A DNA stretch of 19,057 bases from contig JACROQ010000134.1 of NCBI GenBank assembly GCA_016214375.1, positions 1 to 19,057 of the forward strand, given 5' to 3'. Below are positions 14,955 through 19,057 of the stretch, one piece after another. The position numbers and the translations under genes were made by a program. The DNA is from Nitrospirota bacterium. Lineage in GTDB: Bacteria; Nitrospirota; 9FT-COMBO-42-15; HDB-SIOI813. Within the stretch, counting starts at the first letter, position 1; every line of letters begins with the position of its first letter. The notes beneath the pieces are model-generated. The model made no database searches and was not told the origin of the DNA. It saw only the letters and a program-made list of their open reading frames with translations.

Positions 14955-15091
14955 TAACAGGTTGCTGAAAAAATCTTGCACTGTCACCCTGAACGAAGTG
15001 AAGGGTCTGATAACTCTTTGTTTATCAGATTCTTCGCTTCGCTCAGAATGACAATCTTGGACATCGCAAGACTTTTTTCAGCAACCTGTTA
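14955..15091. repeat. Nested palindromic repeat, family A copy 3
   Basis: The outer arms are nearly perfect: TAACAGGTTGCTGAAAAAA then TCTTGC on the left (14955-14979), and the same sequence with one extra G on the minus strand at the right (15066-15091). The inner palindrome is 14982-15053. Its left half (14986-15006) has stem ACCCT/AGGGT, GA/GA, AC/GT, loop GAA; the right half (15029-15049, minus strand) stem ATTCT/AGAAT with GCGAAGC. The right arm supplies the ffh stop codon. It separates ffh from the GGDEF gene. Confidence 0.93.
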
Positions 15092-16429
15092 TGAGAAGAG
15101 GCTCCGTGCCTTCTGCATCATGGAGAACTTCCCTTTTCCCCCGGCAAGGCTTTTGACCATCTTCCGGGTCTGTAAAAACTGTTTAAGCAGCCGGTTGACC
15201 TCCTCCACACGGGTGCCGCTCCCCTTGGCAATACGTCTCCGCCGGCTGCCGTCAATGATCGTATGATCTCTCCTCTCCCTAAGCGTCATCGAGTTCATGA
15301 TCGCCTCAACGTGTTTGAGGCCGTCCTCAGGGATATCCCCCCCGGCCTTCTGAAGCATCCTGCTGCCGCCCGGAATCATGGCGATGAGGTCTACAAGAGA
15401 GCCCAGTTTTTTCATCTGTTTTAGCTGTGTCCTGAAATCTTCAAGGGTAAAATTATTGCCCTTAAGATTACCCTTTAAGTTTTCAACCTCTTCAAGGGAG
15501 TAGGTACGCTCTGCCTTCTCGATCAGAGAGAGGACATCGCCCATACCGAGTATCCTTGAGGCCATCCGGTCCGGGAAAAAAGGCTCCAACTGGTCCAGTT
15601 TCTCACCCATACCCAGGAGACGGATAGGCTTGCCTGTCACCTGTCTGATAGACAGGACGGCCCCGCCCCTTGCATCCCCGTCCAGCTTCGTCAAAATGAC
15701 CCCGGTAATATCAAGGGCCCCGTTAAAATGGGTTGCAATGTTGACCGCATCCTGGCCGGTCATGGCATCCACGACCAAAAGAATCTCGTGAGGCCGGACC
15801 TTGTCTTTTATGGAAACCAGCTCTTTCATCAGGTCTTCGTCAATATGGAGCCGGCCTGCCGTATCCAGGATCACGACATCATGACCATACTTCTGTCCGT
15901 ATTCGACACCCTCACGGCACACGGCCACGGCATCCTTCCCTGCCCCAGGAGTAAAGACCGGGACCTTCAGCCCCTCTCCGAGGACCTCAAGCTGTCTTAC
16001 TGCGGCAGGCCTTCGGATGTCTGCCGCCACAAGCAGGGCCTTCCTCCCATCCTGCCTGAACATCCTTGCCAGCTTTCCTGCCGTCGTCGTCTTCCCGGAA
16101 CCCTGAAGCCCTGCCAGCATAATGACCGTCGGTGGATTCGGTACCAGCGGTATCCCCTTCCCTTTTTCACCCATGACAGAGCAGAGCTCTTCATAGACCA
16201 CCTTGACAACCTGCTGTCCGGGAGAAAGGCTTTCCATGACCTCCCGGCCCATGGCCCTCTCTTTCACCTTTTCAATGAAGGACTTGACCACCCTGAAGTT
16301 GACATCCGCCTCCAGGAGGGCCAGACGGACCTCCCTCAGCCCCTCGTCGAGATCCTTCTCCGTCAATATCCCCCTGCCCTTAAACTTTTTCAGGACAGCG
16401 TCTAATTTGGATGTGAGACTTTCAAACAT
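15089..16429 (-). CDS. ffh: Signal recognition particle protein (SRP54 homologue)
   Basis: GTPase that with 4.5S RNA targets nascent membrane proteins to FtsY. The N domain (FESLTSKLDAVLKKFKGRG, VRLALLEADVNF) is followed by the G domain: GLQGSGKTT (107-115), DIRRPAA, DTAGR (189-193), TKLDGDARGG (247-256) and GMGEKLDQLEPF. The M domain starts near 320 and contains IPGG, GSGTRVEEVNRLLKQF and the basic SRRRRIAKGSG region. The C-terminal tail is short and less Met-rich than in some relatives. The 446 residues are normal. ATG 16429 has no good ribosome binding site; a short leader from the promoter at 16459-16505 fits. The stop codon TAA lies in the arm of the downstream repeat. Confidence 0.97.
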   Translation of the reverse strand: MFESLTSKLDAVLKKFKGRGILTEKDLDEGLREVRLALLEADVNFRVVKSFIEKVKERAMGREVMESLSPGQQVVKVVYEELCSVMGEKGKGIPLVPNPPTVIMLAGLQGSGKTTTAGKLARMFRQDGRKALLVAADIRRPAAVRQLEVLGEGLKVPVFTPGAGKDAVAVCREGVEYGQKYGHDVVILDTAGRLHIDEDLMKELVSIKDKVRPHEILLVVDAMTGQDAVNIATHFNGALDITGVILTKLDGDARGGAVLSIRQVTGKPIRLLGMGEKLDQLEPFFPDRMASRILGMGDVLSLIEKAERTYSLEEVENLKGNLKGNNFTLEDFRTQLKQMKKLGSLVDLIAMIPGGSRMLQKAGGDIPEDGLKHVEAIMNSMTLRERRDHTIIDGSRRRRIAKGSGTRVEEVNRLLKQFLQTRKMVKSLAGGKGKFSMMQKARSLFS

Positions 16430-16458
16430 ATTTCAATACGCAATCACATATTTCGCCG

Positions 16459-16505
16459 ATTATATCAAACCATACGAGTTTAGAGAACTTCAGGTGAGTT
16501 GTCAA
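16459..16505 (-). promoter_or_regulatory. Probable promoter(s) of the ffh operon
   Basis: On the minus strand TTGACA (16500-16505) is followed after 17 nt by TAAACT (16477-16482). Further on is TGATATAAT, an extended -10 with a perfect TATAAT at 16459-16464, which would give a leader of about 20 nt before the ffh ATG. The -35 box overlaps the stop codon of the upstream membrane protein gene. The two -10 candidates may be alternative starts. Confidence 0.5.
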
Positions 16506-16756
16506 GAACTAAACCACCATCTCCCGGCCCTCACCCCGAGGAATTGTCCCAGGACCGATACCGCGAGGGTGTAAGGGATCACCCTGTACGTAAGGCCCTC
16601 TATGACCCTGATAAGGACGATAGGTACAATTGGAAGGTGTATACACAATAACCATCCTATTGAATATTTACGCATCCTTGAACGGAGCATCCCGAAAGGG
16701 AAGTTCAGTATAAAGGCCACCCCCCCGATCAGGAGCAACGCCCGGTTAATCATCAT
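16502..16756 (-). CDS. Small conserved-looking membrane protein
   Basis: An 84-residue protein of unknown function with three likely membrane segments, about 4-20, 35-50 and 60-76. The loop after the first is positive (RSRMRKYS), so it probably faces the cytoplasm. The pattern FNFPFG-like NFPFGMLRSRMRKYS...IHLPIVPIVLIR resembles small uncharacterised membrane proteins I recall from related bacteria. Start: ATG 16756, or ATG 16753 directly after it; no ribosome binding site is visible. It lies just upstream of ffh, and its last codons overlap the probable ffh promoter. The protein reading seems real from its hydrophobic pattern, but expression is uncertain. Confidence 0.6.
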   Translation of the reverse strand: MMINRALLLIGGVAFILNFPFGMLRSRMRKYSIGWLLCIHLPIVPIVLIRVIEGLTYRVIPYTLAVSVLGQFLGVRAGRWWFSS

Positions 16757-16808
16757 CGTATTGAATAAAATAATCTATTTCGTGGCCAAAAGTCAAGCGA
16801 AGGCAAGA

Positions 16809-16865
16809 GAAAAGGGGACAGATTTATTTTCCGGCACTGCCGGAAAATAAATCTGTCCCCTTTTC
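16809..16865. repeat. Perfect 57-bp palindrome, family D
   Basis: Two 28-bp arms match perfectly around a single central C (16837). The left arm reads GAAAAGGGGACAG, then ATTTATTTTCCGGCA; the right arm is its exact complement. The word GGGGACAGATTTATTTTC is one I recall as a dispersed repeat near IS200-like/REP-associated transposases in other genomes; no transposase gene is present here. The G/C-rich centre with A/T flanks could also work as a two-way terminator. Confidence 0.9.
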
Positions 16866-16869
16866 TATA

Positions 16870-17040
16870 TTACTCCCCGTTCTCCTCCAGGATAGGGTAG
16901 GCAATGTTGGTGATGTGGGAATTGATCCGCTTCAGGTTGCTCAGGACGTCCAGGTGAATGGCGCTCGTATCCACCGACTCCTGCAGCCCCTCATGCAGCC
17001 AGAGAAGATTATGATACTGTGCTCCGGGAATTTCCTCGAC
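16870..17040 (-). pseudogene. Remnant of a Na/Pi-cotransporter family gene (PhoU-like C-terminal end)
   Basis: An open stretch of 56 codons before a TAA at 16870-16872 has no start codon and is closed upstream by a TGA at 17041-17043. Its translation contains ESVDTSAIHLDVLSNLKR and INSHITNIAYPILEENGE. I recognise this as the usual C-terminal end of the PhoU-like domain in Na/Pi-cotransporter II-related proteins. The rest of the gene (membrane part and most of the PhoU domain) is missing. It looks like a deletion or rearrangement remnant; the 57-bp palindrome stands only 4 nt from its stop. The base composition is more G+C-rich than the flanks. Confidence 0.7.
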
Positions 17041-17109
17041 TCACTCATGAAGACAGCCTGGCAAATGTTTTAAGGGATGCCGGCAATACCAGATTTGCTA
17101 AAGGACAGG

Positions 17110-17517
17110 CTATCGGGTCCTGCCTCTTTTGGCCACTAACCATGCCATATAGTTTATTGCTTCCTCAAGTTCCTTATTCGTAAGCGTTTCTGCCATAGCC
17201 AATAGCCGTTTCTGTTTTGTATGATACGTCGCCCGCGGATCCTTAACCTTTTGTGGCAACTCATTCTTATCTTTATAAAGTTCGGCCATTGAGCAGTTCA
17301 AGGCCTTAGCGACCCTCATCTGTATGGTTTTCCCCGCAGGTTTATGGAATGCCTCTATCTGATCAAGTATCCCATAAGCTATCCCTGCTTTTTCTTCCAA
17401 TGTCCTGCGGTCAAATCCATGCAATTCTCGTAACCTCCTGATATTCATGGCAACCAGCCTGTCTATTTGTGTAATCTTTCTCTTAGTCATATTACGCAAA
17501 TGACTATAGTTGACCAT
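17110..17517 (-). CDS. XRE-family helix-turn-helix transcription regulator
   Basis: A 135-residue DNA-binding protein. The Cro/C1-type helix-turn-helix lies at about 24-81: MNIRRLRELHGFDRRTLEEKAGI, then GILDQIEAFHKPAGKTIQMRVAKALNCSMAELY. The C-terminal part (YHTKQKRLLAMAETLTNKELEEAINYMAWLV) is helical and may make dimers. The ATG at 17517 has AGG just before it; the ATG at 17490 lacks a ribosome binding site. It is divergent from the riboswitch-controlled gene, and two similar 17-bp imperfect palindromes lie in the shared upstream region, so it may control itself and its neighbour. Its target and any signal are unknown. Confidence 0.85.
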   Translation of the reverse strand: MVNYSHLRNMTKRKITQIDRLVAMNIRRLRELHGFDRRTLEEKAGIAYGILDQIEAFHKPAGKTIQMRVAKALNCSMAELYKDKNELPQKVKDPRATYHTKQKRLLAMAETLTNKELEEAINYMAWLVAKRGRTR

Positions 17518-17530
17518 AACCTAAAACAAA

Positions 17531-17582
17531 ATTACTGAAACGGTAATAAATAGCTTGACATTGATATTACTGATATGGTAAG
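17531..17582. promoter_or_regulatory. Two operator-like 17-mers around a TTGACA box
   Basis: ATTACTGAAACGGTAAT (17531-17547) and ATTACTGATATGGTAAG (17566-17582) share ATTACTGA and GGTAA at the same spacing, and each is an imperfect inverted repeat. Their centres are 35 bp apart. Between them, on the plus strand, is TTGACA (17555-17560), a possible -35 box for the riboswitch transcript; the -10 region would overlap the second site but is not well conserved. They are the likely binding sites of the divergent XRE regulator (inference). Confidence 0.5.
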
Positions 17583-17739
17583 CATAGCGCCTAAGGAATA
17601 AGTCAAAGTGCTACCCTTTTTTGTGGGAATATACGGAAGGTTAAGGGCAGAAAGCAGAACTTTAGAGTACCTTCTATCAGGGCAAACTGTCCATGAGGAC
17701 AGGGCGCAAAGCCACGGGGCTTATCCAATGTTTTTTTCC

Positions 17740-17782
17740 TTAAATTCCCCCCTTTGAAAAAGGGGGGGCCGGGGGGATTTAA
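17740..17782 (+). repeat. C/G-rich palindromic repeat, family B copy 2
   Basis: TTAAATT, CCCCCC, TTTGAAAAA, GGGGGGG, CC, GGGGGG, ATTTAA: the same order as the copy at 2519-2553 on the opposite strand. The C-run can pair with either G-run. It sits inside the peripheral loop of the GEMM riboswitch, between the two halves of the aptamer. Confidence 0.85.
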
Positions 17783-17800
17783 ACGTAAGGAGAACCAAGC

Positions 17801-17836
17801 AAGCCGGGCTGCCGAGGTAAGCCGGGCTGCCGAGGT
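17801..17836. repeat. Perfect 18-bp tandem duplication of the riboswitch 3' segment
   Basis: AAGCCGGGCTGCCGAGGT occurs at 17801-17818 and again at 17819-17836 without any difference. Each unit can provide the 3' strand of the aptamer, and the second also forms the 5' strand of the terminator. Confidence 0.97.
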
Positions 17837-17875
17837 AACAATCATTTTATTGTTATTTCAGCAGTCCGGCTTTTT
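17819..17875 (+). terminator. Intrinsic terminator of the riboswitch expression platform
   Basis: AAGCCGGGCTGC (17819-17830) pairs with GCAGTCCGGCTT (17861-17872) in 12 bp with one G-U pair. An inner stem TAACAAT/ATTGTTA with loop CATTTT stacks inside. TTTTTG follows. The 5' strand of the stem is also the 3' strand of the GEMM aptamer, the usual design for ligand-controlled termination. Confidence 0.85.
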
Positions 17876-17940
17876 GTTTATGGGACGTTATACAAGAGGT
17901 TAAATTAAGGACAATAGCGATCATCAAGGGAGGGTTTTCA

Positions 17941-19057
17941 ATGGACTCGGCTAAATGTAGATGTTTGTGGTTAGGAAATGTGATTGCTCAAGTACTACTA
18001 CTCACTTTTGTGTTGCTAATCCTATCATTAAAAGCCGAGGGAGGGATATGGACTCCGGCAGGCGGCCCTGATGGCGCTTTGGTAAAACAGCTCGCCATTT
18101 CTCCGAATTATATAGCCGACCAAACAATAGTTGCTATTTCAGGATCGCCTAGTTATGGTATCCTTTTCAAATCGACGAATGGCGGATCTTCATGGTTTCC
18201 ATTAAATACAGGAAACAAGGGGCTTGATACAGTCGCCTTTTCGCCAAACTATGCAGTTGATCAGACAATTTTTGCCGGTGGCCCTGTCGGGGTTCTAAAA
18301 ACAACAAATGGGGGGACAACATGGAACTCTATAATGACAAATGTTTATACAACAACTATAACGATCTCACCGAACTATTCAGTTGATCAGACTATTTTTG
18401 CTGCAACAAATTTTGAAATACTGAAATCGACTGACGGAGGCATGTCCTGGCTCAATATAACTCCTGCTGGGGTATGCGCTGGTTGCGGAATTGGTTATAG
18501 TTCAATAGCCACCTCTCCAAATTATGCGATAGACCGAACTGTGTTTGCAACTATATCTGCTCCATCATACATGACGGGGTTGTATAAATCTACAGATGGA
18601 GGCAACAGCTGGAACATAGTAAATACTGCATCCAATACAGTTAATGCAGTATTCTTATCGCCAAACTTCGTTACAGATCAAACTCTTTTCGCTTTTTCCT
18701 CTTCTGTCATAATCAAGTCAATTGATGGGGGGACTTCATGGAGTGTCGTGAGTACGGGGCTTCCTAACGGTCTTGTCAAATCCGTAGCTGTTTCTCCCAA
18801 TCAGACACTTTTTGTGGGCATGAACGCTATGCATAGCGATTGGAATACCGTTCAGGGGCTTGGGATATTCAAATCTACTGACGGGGGAATATCATGGACC
18901 GCAGTGAACACCGGTTTGACAAACCTTGAAGTTAACTCTATCGCTCTTTCTCCAAACTATACTGTTGATCAAACACGTTTTGCAGGCACCTACGATAGCG
19001 CAGGAGTTTTTAAGTCAACCGATGCAGGAGTATCTTGGGGTGTGGTGAATTCAGGGC
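17941..19057 (+). CDS. Secreted BNR-repeat (sortilin/VPS10-like beta-propeller) protein, N-terminal part (partial)
   Basis: The frame is open from ATG 17941 to the end of the window (372 codons). GGGAGGG stands 6 nt before the ATG. Residues 1-34 are a signal peptide with a hydrophobic core VLLLTFVLLILSL. Then come at least seven repeats of 42-52 residues, with SPN at 54, 101, 143, 192, 240, 285 and 337. The consensus is SPNYxxDQTxFA followed by KSTDGGxSWxxVNTG, the Asp-box/BNR type of beta-propeller blade. Such proteins are extracellular or cell-surface; binding partners are unknown. The gene lies behind the GEMM riboswitch and terminator, so its level probably follows c-di-GMP. Its codon use is clearly A/T-richer than in the housekeeping genes. 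An enzyme role (sialidase) is not supported. Confidence 0.88.
   Translation, partial: MDSAKCRCLWLGNVIAQVLLLTFVLLILSLKAEGGIWTPAGGPDGALVKQLAISPNYIADQTIVAISGSPSYGILFKSTNGGSSWFPLNTGNKGLDTVAFSPNYAVDQTIFAGGPVGVLKTTNGGTTWNSIMTNVYTTTITISPNYSVDQTIFAATNFEILKSTDGGMSWLNITPAGVCAGCGIGYSSIATSPNYAIDRTVFATISAPSYMTGLYKSTDGGNSWNIVNTASNTVNAVFLSPNFVTDQTLFAFSSSVIIKSIDGGTSWSVVSTGLPNGLVKSVAVSPNQTLFVGMNAMHSDWNTVQGLGIFKSTDGGISWTAVNTGLTNLEVNSIALSPNYTVDQTRFAGTYDSAGVFKSTDAGVSWGVVNSG

Larger units (their letters stand above)
17668..17836 (+). promoter_or_regulatory. GEMM riboswitch (c-di-GMP-I type) with enlarged loop and duplicated 3' half
   Basis: The 5' half carries GGGCAAAC (17680-17687), a stem CTGTCC/GGACAG with loop ATGA (17687-17702), then GCGCAAAGCCACGGGG (17704-17719) and CTTA (17720-17723). 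The 3' half carries TAAG (17786-17789), which pairs with CTTA, and AAGCCGGGCTGCCGA (17801-17815). These are GEMM hallmarks. TACCT (17668-17672) can close the aptamer with AGGTA (17815-17819). Odd points: the loop after CTTA is about 62 nt and contains family B repeat copy 2; the 3' half occurs twice in tandem; and the stem loop is ATGA rather than the usual GNRA. GEMM RNAs bind c-di-GMP, some cGAMP. It precedes a terminator and a secreted-protein gene. Confidence 0.85.

Noticed and set aside
14943..14987. A longer start for the PAS-GGDEF protein (15 extra residues beginning MTVQDFF).
   Set aside because: These codons come from the palindromic repeat and lack a ribosome binding site, while ATG 14942 has AAGGGG at good distance.
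15458..15481. NLKGNLKGN in Ffh looks like a 12-bp tandem duplication.
   Set aside because: The two DNA units differ at several bases, and the linker between G and M domains has about normal length compared with the usual pattern before FTLEDF, so no recent duplication is needed.
2395..16865. The dispersed palindromes as a CRISPR array.
   Set aside because: The copies are kilobases apart, without regular spacers and without cas genes.
17041..17109. A short plus-strand reading THEDSLANVLRDAGNTRF.
   Set aside because: It looks protein-like but is too short, has no start codon or neighbours to support it, and I do not recognise a family; it may be another gene scrap at the rearrangement site.
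17603..17845. A minus-strand open frame of 80 codons across the riboswitch.
   Set aside because: It covers the riboswitch, the C/G-rich repeat and the tandem duplication; its residues only reflect these elements and it has no ribosome binding site.

Overview
The window looks like a chromosomal housekeeping region of a Gram-negative, probably anaerobic bacterium with moderate G+C content. The gene order ffh-rpsP-khpA-rimM-trmD-rplS-rnhB-yraN, the group ftsE-ftsX-envC-ctpA, a GEMM (c-di-GMP-I type) riboswitch, a PAS-GGDEF protein and a BNR-repeat secreted protein fit Desulfobacterota (old Deltaproteobacteria) or Nitrospirota. This assignment is an inference from gene order and repeat style; no rRNA is present.

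Layout. (1) Bases 1-1518, plus strand: the 3' end of a CCA-adding tRNA nucleotidyltransferase gene and a DEAD-box RNA helicase gene. (2) Bases 1579-16756, minus strand: an almost unbroken run of 19 genes. Read in the direction of transcription these are a small membrane protein, ffh, a PAS-GGDEF protein, rpsP, khpA, rimM, trmD, rplS, rnhB, yraN, a 79-residue conserved protein, ftsE, a fused ftsX-envC gene, ctpA, trxA, recN, a 5-formyl-THF cyclo-ligase gene, folD and panB. Many are separated by 0-5 nt or overlap, so translational coupling is likely. The larger gaps are filled by palindromic repeats. (3) Bases 16757-17109: a perfect 57-bp palindrome and a 56-codon remnant of a Na/Pi-cotransporter (PhoU-domain) gene. 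(4) Bases 17110-19057: an XRE-family regulator on the minus strand, two operator-like 17-mers, then on the plus strand a GEMM riboswitch with an intrinsic terminator leading into the start of a large secreted BNR-repeat protein that runs off the window.

The most unusual points are these. (a) The 3' half of the riboswitch aptamer is present twice in perfect 18-bp tandem, and a dispersed C/G-rich repeat lies in its peripheral loop. Copy 1 can complete the aptamer while copy 2 can form the terminator stem, so ligand binding and termination need not exclude each other. (b) FtsX and its periplasmic partner EnvC are one 693-residue reading frame, joined through what looks like the old EnvC signal peptide. 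(c) A perfect 27-bp tandem duplication doubles SLILDLRNN in the core of the CtpA protease. (d) Three copies of a nested palindromic repeat are built from GCGAAGC-type mini-hairpins whose stems covary between copies. Several gene ends (ffh, recN, folD) lie inside repeat arms.

The genes work in translation and RNA modification (ffh, rpsP, rimM, trmD, rplS, khpA, cca), cell division and wall remodelling (ftsE, ftsX-envC, ctpA), DNA repair and RNA-DNA hybrid removal (recN, rnhB), one-carbon and pantothenate metabolism (folD, cyclo-ligase, panB) and c-di-GMP signalling (PAS-GGDEF, riboswitch).
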